From an uncultured Planctomycetaceae bacterium (GTDB lineage Bacteria; Planctomycetota; Planctomycetia; Planctomycetales; Planctomycetaceae), in NCBI GenBank assembly GCA_943787265.1, contig CALSLT010000017.1:1-64000 (forward strand): DNA of 64,000 nt. Direction: 5' to 3'. The notes under the pieces are model-generated. The model did no database searches, was not told the origin of the DNA, and worked only from the letters and a program-made list of their open reading frames with translations. Within the stretch, counting starts at the first letter, position 1, and each line of letters opens with the position of its first letter. The translations under genes and the position numbers were made by a program. Below, in pieces: positions 50,601 through 58,553 of the stretch.

Positions 50601-50795
50601 CGACTTCGCCAACGCATCGATGTTCGGCGAGTGGATTGCCTTTTCGCCGTAGCAGCCGAGTTCCGGTCGCAGATCGTCCACGGCAATAAACAGGACGTTG
50701 GGACGTCGGCTGGAAGTCTCATCCGCAACGGCTGGACGAAGACTTGCGACCAGCCACACCGAAATGACCGTCATTGCGAGATTCTTGAACAACAT
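47679..50795 (-). CDS. Double sulfatase with central VHL-beta-like domain
   Basis: A 1038-residue protein from the ATG at 50795 with signal peptide FKNLAMTVISVWLVASLRPAVADE. Residues 31-500 are one complete sulfatase (RPNVLFIAVDDLRPELG, FGly motif CNPSR at C79, GDHGWKLGEHNSWCK). Residues 508-568 (AIFRNQSKVPLTLFWLNPDGEE ...) resemble the beta domain of the von Hippel-Lindau protein, which has NRS...VWLNFDGE in the same arrangement. Residues 592-1038 are a second sulfatase (RPNIVFCMADDWSW, CTPSR at C642, GDNGMPFPRCKATLYDLGTRVP). Both active sites keep the modified cysteine. This is a tandem enzyme, perhaps removing two sulfates from one glycan. It is the centre of a three-gene sulfatase block. 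Confidence 0.9.
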   Translation of the reverse strand: MLFKNLAMTVISVWLVASLRPAVADETSSRRPNVLFIAVDDLRPELGCYGEKAIHSPNIDALAKSGVVFERAYCQLAVCNPSRVSIMTGLRPDSTRVWDLATRFRHTIPDAVTLPQYFMKNGYDAVSFGKIFHNPWPDNESWSEPHAWPKKSSLWSKEARQRHAAYREKMRDEGQPEKKVARMRPEATEIVDTPDHEHIDGAIAEQTLSAMKRLAKQDKPFFLATGFVRPHLPFVVPRKYWDLYDRKAIPVATNPFLPKSSPAFAMNTMYELRDYFDFAGTPSPSQGSLTEAQQRRLKHGYYASVSFVDALIGRLLSELDSLGLADNTIVVLWGDHGWKLGEHNSWCKQSNYEIDARVPLIIRAPNAAGNGRASKALVELVDVYPTLCELAGLHIGEQLEGKSVARLLANPDRNWKDAAFSQFQRRNGNVPLMGYSMRTGQYRYIEWQDRRSREVVATELYDHSLDPQENENIASDAKHSELLTALSNQLWSTLPSPPKYVAPKPKRPQAIFRNQSKVPLTLFWLNPDGEERRQGIVKPGSQMLQNTTLGHRFRLRGPNGFLRTFEVKKQSQTFNVQTVPPTSIPASASKPTRPNIVFCMADDWSWPHAGILGDPVVKTPNFDRMAREGVLFENAFVSTPSCTPSRLSILTGQHHWRLREGDSLGGSLREEYDVYTEVLQKSGYRTGRFGKGVWPSKHTFRKRDSFGERFKTFDEFLEKRNPGEPFCYWHGGQDPHRPYELGIGVKSGMDLSKVKVPACLPDTDTVRSDFADYLWEVQRFDREVGDIVRKLEAIDELDNTIIVVSGDNGMPFPRCKATLYDLGTRVPLAIRWGKKVQGQREVADFVSLCDLAPTFLEAAALKPPEQMTGRSLTPLLISKKSGQIDSSRDYVLTGVERHVYPYPKRALRTKDFLYIRNFDPDKWTTGEVKGRNPEYDFAETPWPTEPGAFSFAIDPSPSKQILRLNRSISDIKRFAKLSFPQWPKDELYDLSNDPDQLKNVASRPDYAATLKSMQDQLTAELTKTSDPRAVSLAENSTK

Positions 50796-50942
50796 CGACT
50801 GCCTATCCAGATTGGAGTTGTCACCAAAGAGCGTTCGACGCAAGACCCGATCGCCCGACGTTGGCAGCGTCAGCACCGCCACAGGTGTTGCCAGCATCTG
50901 TGGCGAATTTGCATTCGCAGAACCACTCAAACAGCCAGCGGT

Positions 50943-52778
50943 CTATTTCTTCTTGCGGTTTTTCTTTTTCGGTGCCGGCGGTGGAGCGACGCCCATGTAC
51001 TCCTTCATTCGCGAGACGTAGTTGCCGTGGCTGAACTTGCAAGCCTTCATGGCGTCGGCGTAGGGCTCGGTGCCGTCGCCGATCCAATCGACAATGTTGA
51101 AGATTTTGAGAGACGCATACGAACTGTTCGTCAGCATGTTGTTCCAGCAGGCTTGAGCGTCGGCTTTGTCGCCGGCTCGGTACAGGATCCAGGCGGCCAT
51201 CGCTCGAACATGGTGACAGTCATCGTCCAGACTTCTGCGGATGAAATTCGAATCCAGACGAGTCGTTTCCTGAAGATTGAAGCACCCGACGATCGCCCAA
51301 TAGCGGACTCCGGCATCCGAGTGACTCAGGTCGCGGTAGAAGCTCGGAAGGTTAGCAGCGTTCTGAGACAGAGCCGTGGCCGACGCTCGCTGGTAGGCCT
51401 TCAGATCGTAGAGTGACGAATCGCGGACCAGGTCAAAGATCGTCAGTCCCGCGTCTTCGGACCGTTTAACGACTTCGCTTTCCGGGAGCAGGCCGGAGTC
51501 AAAGTGCTTGACCTGCCAGTCGTCGAGGGCCTTACTCAGTCTCGCGACATCTTTTGCGTACTTAGGATCGTCGACGAGGTTGTTGACGTTGTCCGGGTCG
51601 ACGCTCGTGTCGTACAGCTCGTGCATCGGCTTGGTGCCGAAGAAACGGCCAGTCACAGCGTCCGTCTTGCCGGCGCGATGATGAGCTTCCCAGGCCTGAG
51701 TCGCTTTCATGATCCAAAGGTAGTTGAGGTGCTGTCCCCACGGTGCGTACGGCATGTAGTTTCTGATGTAGAGAAACCGGCCGTCGCGAATCGCACGAAC
51801 GTTGTCGCATCGTTCGTCCATGCGGGATCGAAAACTGACGTGATACTCACGTTCTTCTTCATCCGGCCCAAGGAAGGTCTTTCCCTGGAGATAGTCTGGT
51901 GTCTCGGCTCCGCAGATTTTCAGCCACGTCTTGGTCATGTCGATAAAGCTGACGATGCGGTTTACTTTGCTGCCGGGCTCTGCCGGTCGAAGGTGCTTGA
52001 ACTTTTCGGGGATTCGAATGATGAGCGGGCAATGCGTTCCGCTGTTGAACAGAAATCGTTTGCTGCGAGCGATGACGCCGCCGTGATCTGAGTTGTGGAT
52101 GACGATGGTGTTTTCCGCCATGCCGCTTTTTTCGAGTTGTTCAAGAGCGAGCCCGATGTCGGCGTCCATCTTCTTCATCTGATCGTGGTAGTGAGCGTAG
52201 TTTTTTCGGACGTCGGGAATGTCCGGATGGTATTTCGCCAGACGCACGTCATCCGGGCTGTGAGTCGTGTTGTTGACGTCGCCAAACGCTTTCGATTCGT
52301 GAGATTTCGTACTGTTGATGACCATAAAAAACGGCTGCTGTTGTTTCAGCTCTTTCCAGTCAGCTTTGTCCGTGTCCCAGGCGTCTTTGTCGTCGCGCCC
52401 GCCAATGTTGTAGTCGGTCTTTTTCGCATTCCCGACGTAGTAACCGGCATCCTTCAGCAGGTCCGGGTAGTAGCTGATTCTGTCGTGAGGAATCGGGTAA
52501 CGGCTCCGCATCGGATGCGTGCCCATCGACAGAGCATGCACGCCGGTAATCCATGTGCTTCGCGACGGAGCACAAACCGGAGCGTTGGCATAACAGTGCA
52601 TGTACTGAAACCCTTCGGCCGCCAACGCGTCGATGTTCGGCGTGTCGGCATGAGGGTTCCCGTAACAGCCGACCCAGTTGACGTTGTTGTCTTCACACGT
52701 CAGCCACAGGATGTTCGGTCGATCTTCCGCCGAAACAGAAACAGTTGCCAGCAGCAGGAGCACAGTCAGGATTCTCAT
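50943..52778 (-). CDS. Secreted sulfatase (heparan N-sulfatase-like) with HEAT-like C-terminus
   Basis: A 611-residue sulfatase from the ATG at 52778. Signal peptide RILTVLLLLATVSVSA is followed by RPNILWLTCEDNNVNWVGCYGN and modification motif CAPSR at C69. The WLTCEDNN and HNSDHGGVIARSKRFLFNSGTH forms match the sulfamidase (N-sulfoglucosamine sulfohydrolase) group. From about residue 450 there are HEAT-like helical repeats (SHSDAGVRYWAIVGCFNL, DDDCHHVRAMAAWILYRAGD), which should bind a partner, and a basic tail APKKKNRKKK ends the protein. It is followed on the same strand by the double sulfatase after 147 bp. Confidence 0.9.
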   Translation of the reverse strand: MRILTVLLLLATVSVSAEDRPNILWLTCEDNNVNWVGCYGNPHADTPNIDALAAEGFQYMHCYANAPVCAPSRSTWITGVHALSMGTHPMRSRYPIPHDRISYYPDLLKDAGYYVGNAKKTDYNIGGRDDKDAWDTDKADWKELKQQQPFFMVINSTKSHESKAFGDVNNTTHSPDDVRLAKYHPDIPDVRKNYAHYHDQMKKMDADIGLALEQLEKSGMAENTIVIHNSDHGGVIARSKRFLFNSGTHCPLIIRIPEKFKHLRPAEPGSKVNRIVSFIDMTKTWLKICGAETPDYLQGKTFLGPDEEEREYHVSFRSRMDERCDNVRAIRDGRFLYIRNYMPYAPWGQHLNYLWIMKATQAWEAHHRAGKTDAVTGRFFGTKPMHELYDTSVDPDNVNNLVDDPKYAKDVARLSKALDDWQVKHFDSGLLPESEVVKRSEDAGLTIFDLVRDSSLYDLKAYQRASATALSQNAANLPSFYRDLSHSDAGVRYWAIVGCFNLQETTRLDSNFIRRSLDDDCHHVRAMAAWILYRAGDKADAQACWNNMLTNSSYASLKIFNIVDWIGDGTEPYADAMKACKFSHGNYVSRMKEYMGVAPPPAPKKKNRKKK

Positions 52779-52999
52779 GAGTCGATCTCTGTTTGATATT
52801 CTGGGGGATGTTAATTCAGCTGAGATTCTAACCTTCCGGACTCTGACTTCCGAACCGAAGGCGTCGTGCGTGAGCGGTGATCGTGTCGGCAGCGTGATTT
52901 TCGACATAATCACGTCATACTCTGTGCGGGTGGAGTTTCAGGAGCGTAGCCTCGTGCCCTCGCAAATTCAGCTTTGACAGTTTCGTTGGGAAGACCGCC

Positions 53000-53437
53000 G
53001 TGTCGGACAGCAAGAAGCACTCTGGACTCGATCTATTGAGATGGCAGGGTGTCTTGCCGTGCGCATACCTTGCTCATTGGTTGCTGCAGAGGTTTGCGCT
53101 CTTCTCCTTTCTCCGAGGGCCAGCCTATCCCGAGTTTTTGTTCCCGCTGCTTCAATACTTCCTGAGCGGTGTCGCCCTGGTCTTCGTCGGTGCGACAGTT
53201 GCTCCGTCGAGGAAAGTGGCCACGTCTATCGGGCTGACTATTCTGTGGATGCCGTCGATGTGGATAATTCATGTCTTTGGACAGTCTTCGCCAGGACTCA
53301 CCAACTACATGCACGCGACTGGCGACTCAATCGGCTTGCTGGTGGGCGTCGCACTGATCATTCGCCAAGTCGGGCAGCCAAAGGTTGAGGTGACGGCTGA
53401 TTCGCCCACCGTTTCAAATGAAAGCCCACCATCATGA
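53000..53437 (+). CDS. Small four-helix integral membrane protein, function unknown
   Basis: A 145-residue protein with four hydrophobic segments: LPCAYLAHWLLQRFALFSFLRG, FLFPLLQYFLSGVALVFVGATV, VATSIGLTILWMPSMWIIHVFG and GLLVGVALIIRQ. I do not recognise a family. The GTG at 53000 is used because no ATG fits better. Its TGA overlaps the ATG of the next gene by 4 bp (ATGA), starting a plus-strand run with an SRPBCC gene, a second membrane protein and an AlkC-like gene. Confidence 0.65.
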   Translation: MSDSKKHSGLDLLRWQGVLPCAYLAHWLLQRFALFSFLRGPAYPEFLFPLLQYFLSGVALVFVGATVAPSRKVATSIGLTILWMPSMWIIHVFGQSSPGLTNYMHATGDSIGLLVGVALIIRQVGQPKVEVTADSPTVSNESPPS

Positions 53438-53830
53438 CCATTCAATTCACAGTTTCAGACGTCATTCCGGCTACGCCCGACCAAGTCTACGCCGCGTGGC
53501 TGGACTCCGACGGCCATTCGAGGATGACTGGCAGCCCGGCTCATGTTTCCGCTGATGTTGGCGGGAAGTTTGACGCCTGGGAAGGCTACATCTCAGGTGA
53601 AAATCTTGAGCTGGAACGCGGCCGGCGAATCCTTCAGTCGTGGCGGGGGGGCGAGCTACAAAGATTCTGACGGCGACTCAAAGATCGAAGTGATCTTCGA
53701 AGCCGTTGAAGGCGGCACCAAGATCACGCTGACTCACACAAACGTGCCCGACGATCAGGGCAGTCACGGGACCGGCTGGAGCACTCACTACTTCGAACCC
53801 ATGAAATCATTTTTTGGTAAGGAAGTTTGA
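53434..53830 (+). pseudogene. SRPBCC-domain protein (AHSA1-like), frameshifted at a poly-G tract
   Basis: The frame starting at 53434 gives TIQFTVSDVIPATPDQVYAAWLDSDGHSRMTGSPAHVSADVGGKFDAWEGYISGENLELERGRRILQSWRG, a clear START-like SRPBCC domain, then ends too soon at 53670. At a run of seven G (53645-53651) the frame that continues the domain is shifted by one base: ASYKDSDGDSKIEVIFEAVEGGTKITLTHTNVPDDQ... to the stop at 53828-53830. Removing one G restores one protein of about 131 residues. Family members bind hydrophobic ligands or aid Hsp90-type chaperones. The break could be a real mutation or a homopolymer read error. Confidence 0.85.
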
Positions 53831-53832
53831 CG

Positions 53833-54402
53833 ATGAAGAACTCGATAAAATGCGTCGCCATCGCAGCCGTGGTTCTTTTCTTCTGGGGATTTCTCTACTG
53901 GGGGCTCGGTCCGTATCGAACGATGATCTGGCAGACGAATACAGACGATGTGGCCGCCGGCCAGGCGTTGCTGCAACACTTTCCGGAAAACGGTACCTAT
54001 TTCGTACCCGGGTTCACTCAGGACGAGGCGACTGTCGAAAAGCTTTTTGCGGATGGCCCGATAGCGTTCGTCCATATGATTTCGGCGAGCGGCCGATCGA
54101 TGCACGATCCGACGATCATGATTCAGGGATTCATCTTGAACCTCGTCGTCATCGTGCTGATCGCCATGCTGCTGCGTCGAGTGTGCTCGGCATTGCCAAC
54201 CTACCTGGACCGAGTCAAGTTTGTGACGCTGGTCGGGCTGACGGCGGCCGTACTGGTCGACCTTGGCGACGCTGTCTGGTGGCAGATCGCCTGGTCATGG
54301 AAGCTTTATCAAGCTTTCTACACGTTGACCGCTTGCGTAATCACCGGTTTGATCCTCGCAAAGTACATCACGCCCGAACCTGATCAATCAGCCGCTTCGT
54401 AA
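53833..54402 (+). CDS. Integral membrane hypothetical protein
   Basis: A 189-residue protein with an N-terminal membrane anchor (CVAIAAVVLFFWGFLYWGLG), an exported loop of about 75 residues (QALLQHFPENGTYFVPGF...), and three further helices (LNLVVIVLIAMLLRRVC, VTLVGLTAAVLVDLGDAVWWQIAW, AFYTLTACVITGLILAKYI). Function unknown; no named family recognised. GGAAG lies eight bases before the ATG at 53833, and the SRPBCC stop is 2 bp upstream, so it is co-transcribed with the SRPBCC and AlkC-like genes. Confidence 0.65.
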   Translation: MKNSIKCVAIAAVVLFFWGFLYWGLGPYRTMIWQTNTDDVAAGQALLQHFPENGTYFVPGFTQDEATVEKLFADGPIAFVHMISASGRSMHDPTIMIQGFILNLVVIVLIAMLLRRVCSALPTYLDRVKFVTLVGLTAAVLVDLGDAVWWQIAWSWKLYQAFYTLTACVITGLILAKYITPEPDQSAAS

Positions 54403-54451
54403 CAGAAGCGGGGACCTTCAACGCTTCTTCATTCGACGTGTCCAGGAATTC

Positions 54452-55558
54452 ATGGCCGAAACTTACGCACTGAAGAACTACATCAATCGAGATTCGATTC
54501 GAACACTTGGCAAGCAGATGAGGACTGCCTGGCCGGATTTTCCATTGGAAAGATTTGTACGAGCGGGCTGTCGCAACCTCGAACCGCTCGAATTCACACA
54601 GCGAACACGGCATGTCGCCGAGGCTCTGCGCAAGTCGCTGCCTGACGACATTCCAGACGCTCTCACAATTATTACGAACGGGTTGCCCGAGGAATTGCCG
54701 GATGTCGACGGAATGTTTTCCGAGCATTTCTGGTTGTGGCCGCTGTCGGATTTCGTTCGTGACTTCGCCACCGATCATTGGGACGAGGCCATCGAAGCGT
54801 GTTACTGGTTGACTCGATGCTTCACCTCCGAGTTTGCCATCCGCCCGCAGCTTGAACGCCATCCTGAGAAAACTCTGGAAGTGCTCCAGCAGTGGACGAC
54901 CGACGAATCGCAACATGTCCGCCGGCTATGCAGCGAAGGAACTCGTCCGCGTCTGCCGTGGGCCAGCCGTCTGACGCTTCCTCGCGATCAGGTCCTGCCG
55001 ATTCTCGAAACGCTGAACAGCGATCCTTCGAAGTTCGTTCAGAAGTCTGTCGCCAACCACCTGAACGATCTCGGCAAAGACGACCCCGCCTGGCTGCTGA
55101 AAACGATGAAAGCGTGGAGCAAGGCCGACGACCCGACGACTAACTGGATCATCCGCCACGCTCTTCGCAGTCTGGTCAAACAGGGCGACGAGACTGCATT
55201 AAGCATCCTTGGCTACGGCCCCGCAAAGTTAAAAGAAGTCGAACTCAGTGTCTCTCCAGCCAAAGTGGCCATCGGAGAAAACGCCACCGCCCATCTAAAG
55301 CTCTCGCCATCCGGCCGGGGATCGCAGAACCTTCTTATCGACTGGGTGATGCACTACGCCCGTCCGACCGGGCGAGCATCGTCGAAAGTCTTCAAAGGTA
55401 AAGAGATCGTCCTGCCGGCAACCGAGACTTTTGAATGGGAGAAATCCTTCCCCATGAAATCTCGCAGTACCCGATCACTCCACGCTGGCCCGCATCGCCT
55501 CGAAGTTCAGATCAACGGGAACGTCGTCGCCGAAGCCAGCTTCGAGCTCCACGAGTGA
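54452..55558 (+). CDS. DNA alkylation repair protein, AlkC-like glycosylase
   Basis: A 368-residue protein. Residues 1-260 are HEAT-like helical repeats of the AlkC/AlkD glycosylase family, with the diagnostic CSEGTRPRLPWASRL segment and DPSKFVQKSVANHLNDLGKDDPAWLLKTMKAW. AlkC releases N3-methyladenine and related alkylated bases without flipping them out. Residues 265-368 form an Ig-like beta domain (VELSVSPAKVAIGENATAHLKLSP ... HRLEVQINGNVVAEASFELHE); such a domain is known in the AlkC branch. It lies 49 bp after a membrane-protein gene; CAGGAA precedes the ATG. Repair of alkylation damage is the likely role. Confidence 0.88.
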   Translation: MAETYALKNYINRDSIRTLGKQMRTAWPDFPLERFVRAGCRNLEPLEFTQRTRHVAEALRKSLPDDIPDALTIITNGLPEELPDVDGMFSEHFWLWPLSDFVRDFATDHWDEAIEACYWLTRCFTSEFAIRPQLERHPEKTLEVLQQWTTDESQHVRRLCSEGTRPRLPWASRLTLPRDQVLPILETLNSDPSKFVQKSVANHLNDLGKDDPAWLLKTMKAWSKADDPTTNWIIRHALRSLVKQGDETALSILGYGPAKLKEVELSVSPAKVAIGENATAHLKLSPSGRGSQNLLIDWVMHYARPTGRASSKVFKGKEIVLPATETFEWEKSFPMKSRSTRSLHAGPHRLEVQINGNVVAEASFELHE

Positions 55559-55624
55559 AACGCCGGCCGATGGATTGCCAACCGGGGCTCCACGTGGAAT
55601 GTCCGTTGCAAACGCCGCGTCGCG

Positions 55625-57031
55625 TCACAGATTCAGGTCAACGGGCCGGCCTTCGCTGAGTCTTTGCCGAACCTGCAGGAAGTGATCTTCGTACTCGATC
55701 GACGGATCAATCCCCAGGTGCGACAGGATTGTCGCCGAGAGGTCCGCTGGCGAAACTGGCCGCTCTGCGACGTACCCACCGTTGGCCGTTGTCGATCCGT
55801 AAACCTGACCGCCTCGCACGCCACCACCAGCGACGATCGCGGTGAACGCGTGCGGCCAGTGATCGCGGCCGGTTTTTGCGGTCATCCCGTTCTGCGTGAC
55901 GACTCCGACCTTCGGAGTGCGGCCGAACTCGCCCAACGCGACGACCAGCGTTGTTTCCAGCAAACCTCGTTGGTCGAGTTCCTGCAGAAATGTCGCCATC
56001 GCTCGATCGAACACCGGACACAATCGGTCCTTCAATTTCGGAAAGTTCAACGCGTGCGTATCCCAGTGCGGCGAGACCTTGTCGTCCTTGTGATCGTCGT
56101 CCCAGTTGACAGTGACAAGCGGCACCTCCGATTCGACCAGCCGCCGTGCCAGCAACAGGCTTTGTCCGAACCGAGTATCCCCGTACTTCGCTCGCTGGGC
56201 CGTCGATTCACGACTGAGATCAAACGCGCCGACGGACTCCGCGTTCTCGACCAGCGTTGCTGCTGAATCAAAGTTGGATTCAACCAGCCCCGTCTGAAAC
56301 GTGTTTTGTGCCGCCTGCAGACCAAATGGATCGAGCTGTTCTCGCAACTCTCGTCGCTGTCGAAACCTCGCGGACGAGACTTCCGACGGAAGCTGCAGTC
56401 CACGCATTTTGAAATCGGCTTCCTTCGGATTTCCTTCGACCAGAAACGGATTGAACTGCTCGCTCATCCGCCCGCCAGTCTGACCGGCGATGCGACGATC
56501 CTGCCCGACAAACTGCGTGTACCACGGCAGCACGACCGAACTCGGCAGCCCTCGATTTTGTGGTGCGAAGCGATGCACCAACGACGCGATCGACGGCCAG
56601 TCTTCCGGAGTGGCCTGGTCAGTAATCGGCGGTCCAAAATAAGGACGCCCGGAATAGACCTCGCTGCATGCGGGGCCGTGGACGGGCATTCGATGCCGCA
56701 TCGATCGCAGCAGGCAGAACCGATGCATTTGCTGCCCGAGCAGCGGCAGGTGTTCGCACATCTGAATCCCGGAGACGCTGGTTGAGACCGGCTGAAACTC
56801 GCCGCGAATCTCTTCGGGAGCCGACGGCTTCATATCCCACAGGTCGATGTGGGATGGTCCTCCAAACAGAAAAATGAACACGCACGACTTCGCCCGGCCA
56901 TTTGCATCAACAGCTCGCAGCGAACCTTCCGTCGCCGAAGCTCGTTGCAGACTTGCCACGTCAGTCGCTCGCACCGCACCCAGCGAAAGCGCAACGCTCG
57001 ATCTAAGCAGCGAACGTCGGTCGAAGTTCAT
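55625..57031 (-). CDS. DUF1501 family exported protein (Tat)
   Basis: A 468-residue DUF1501 protein. The leader begins NFDRRSLLRSSVALSLGAVRATDVA, a good twin-arginine signal. The family core is FLFGGPSHIDLWDMKPSAPEEIRGEFQPV, DWPSIASLVHRFAPQNRGLPSSVVLP, WDTHALNFPKLKDRLCPVFD and ALGEFGRTPKVG. The ATG at 57031 is preferred to a GTG nine bases upstream because AGGTG is spaced well for it. This copy is not paired with a DUF1553 gene; instead it is divergent from a sterol-desaturase-like gene with 121 bp between the starts. Confidence 0.9.
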   Translation of the reverse strand: MNFDRRSLLRSSVALSLGAVRATDVASLQRASATEGSLRAVDANGRAKSCVFIFLFGGPSHIDLWDMKPSAPEEIRGEFQPVSTSVSGIQMCEHLPLLGQQMHRFCLLRSMRHRMPVHGPACSEVYSGRPYFGPPITDQATPEDWPSIASLVHRFAPQNRGLPSSVVLPWYTQFVGQDRRIAGQTGGRMSEQFNPFLVEGNPKEADFKMRGLQLPSEVSSARFRQRRELREQLDPFGLQAAQNTFQTGLVESNFDSAATLVENAESVGAFDLSRESTAQRAKYGDTRFGQSLLLARRLVESEVPLVTVNWDDDHKDDKVSPHWDTHALNFPKLKDRLCPVFDRAMATFLQELDQRGLLETTLVVALGEFGRTPKVGVVTQNGMTAKTGRDHWPHAFTAIVAGGGVRGGQVYGSTTANGGYVAERPVSPADLSATILSHLGIDPSIEYEDHFLQVRQRLSEGRPVDLNL

Positions 57032-57152
57032 CTTGAGCACCTCATAGAGGTAACATTGTGCCCGTGCACTTTTTAAAGCGTTGTTCGTATATGCTAAGCA
57101 CTTGCTTCATCATGTGCGGCCTCGGCCAGTTATACAACCTGCAGGATTGATC

Positions 57153-58313
57153 ATGGGACGGCTTGCTCAAGAGATGGATTCGGAAAACCGACAGTTCGGT
57201 TCGGGCTGGATCAGCGGGATGCTGAGCATCGTGCTGGGCGTTGTCGGGTTGGGAACGGTTCTTTGTTTGTGGTTTCCGCAACTGCTGACTGTCCCGGAGA
57301 TTCACACGCTGTACAGCGAGCAGGTGGTCGGCCTGATTCGCCTCGCCCTGCATTTTGTGCTGATCGCCGCATTTGTGTTCGGCATCCTGAGCATCACTCT
57401 GCGACATAGTAAGAGGCTGGGGTTCGCTGGGATCGCCATCGTCCTGATTGCAGCGGCGATGGGCGGTTCGCGGGCGAGTCGCCACATGACTGGCGAAACA
57501 GACATGTACTTCGGACTGGACTTCTTTCTGTTGAATCTAATTCTGCTCGGCACGATTTTCATCCCGATCGAACGACTGTTTAAGAAGAACGAGCAGCCGA
57601 TCTTCCGCGACGACTGGCGAGAGGATTTGCTTTACTTCTTCATCAGCAGCCTGTTCGTCCAATCGCTGACTTACATGTCGCTCACTCCGTCGCTGCAGCT
57701 TGTACAGGGAACGGGTTGGGCGACTGGCTTTCGCGAAATGGTTGCCAGCCAGCCTCTGATACTGCAGTTTTTCGAGATCATGTTTGTCACTGATTTCGTG
57801 CAGTACTGGTTCCACCGGCTGTTTCACGAGATTCCCTGGCTGTGGAAGTTTCACGCCGTCCACCATTCCGCTCAGAAGATGGACTGGATTGCCGGTTCAC
57901 GCATGCATGTCTTCGAAATCGTCCTGTTGCGAGCGTTCACGACCGTCCCGATGTATTTCATGGGCTACTCCGAGTCGGCGCTCTACGCGTACATTTTCTT
58001 CGTGTATCTGTTCTCGGTATTCGTGCATTCGAACGTGCGATTCCATTTCGGATTAATGCAGTACATTCTGTGCACCCCGAGATTTCACCATTGGCACCAC
58101 GGCGTCGAGAAAGAATCGATCAACATCAACTACGCCGTCCACTTCCCGATCCTCGATCGACTGTTTGGCACATATCACATGCCTGGCGAGGAATGGCCAG
58201 TCGGCTACGGGATCTCCGGCCATCCAGTACCGCACGGATACTTCTCACAGTTCAAGTATCCGTTTCAGAAGAAAGCGGATTCTGAGCAGACGCCGTCTGA
58301 TGACGACTCGTAG
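57153..58313 (+). CDS. Sterol desaturase / fatty acid hydroxylase family membrane protein
   Basis: A 386-residue protein with about seven membrane segments. The diiron histidine motifs of the superfamily are present: FVQYWFHRLFHEIPWLWKFHAVHHSAQKMDW and RFHHWHHGVEKESIN. These bind two irons and hydroxylate or desaturate lipids (sterols, fatty acids). The N-terminal 130 residues are extra membrane helices not found in the minimal enzyme. The ATG at 57153 has AGGA upstream. No sterol-synthesis genes adjoin it, so the substrate is open. Confidence 0.88.
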   Translation: MGRLAQEMDSENRQFGSGWISGMLSIVLGVVGLGTVLCLWFPQLLTVPEIHTLYSEQVVGLIRLALHFVLIAAFVFGILSITLRHSKRLGFAGIAIVLIAAAMGGSRASRHMTGETDMYFGLDFFLLNLILLGTIFIPIERLFKKNEQPIFRDDWREDLLYFFISSLFVQSLTYMSLTPSLQLVQGTGWATGFREMVASQPLILQFFEIMFVTDFVQYWFHRLFHEIPWLWKFHAVHHSAQKMDWIAGSRMHVFEIVLLRAFTTVPMYFMGYSESALYAYIFFVYLFSVFVHSNVRFHFGLMQYILCTPRFHHWHHGVEKESININYAVHFPILDRLFGTYHMPGEEWPVGYGISGHPVPHGYFSQFKYPFQKKADSEQTPSDDDS

Positions 58314-58553
58314 CATTCTCGATGAATGCGGTGAATATACAAAAAGATGCTGCAAATCTGCCAGATTTTGATGTGTGCAGCGAAGATAATATCGTGCGAG
58401 TCGGTTCTACTTTGTCGTGCATACAGAAGCAATTCTTTATTGATCTGCGTCTGAGTGACGTAGCGAGGGCGACTGTGGCAGCGCCTTGTACGTTTTCTCG
58501 GTTGAGCATTTCATTGTTTTTGGGACCACCTTAGTTCACTCAGGATATATGCG

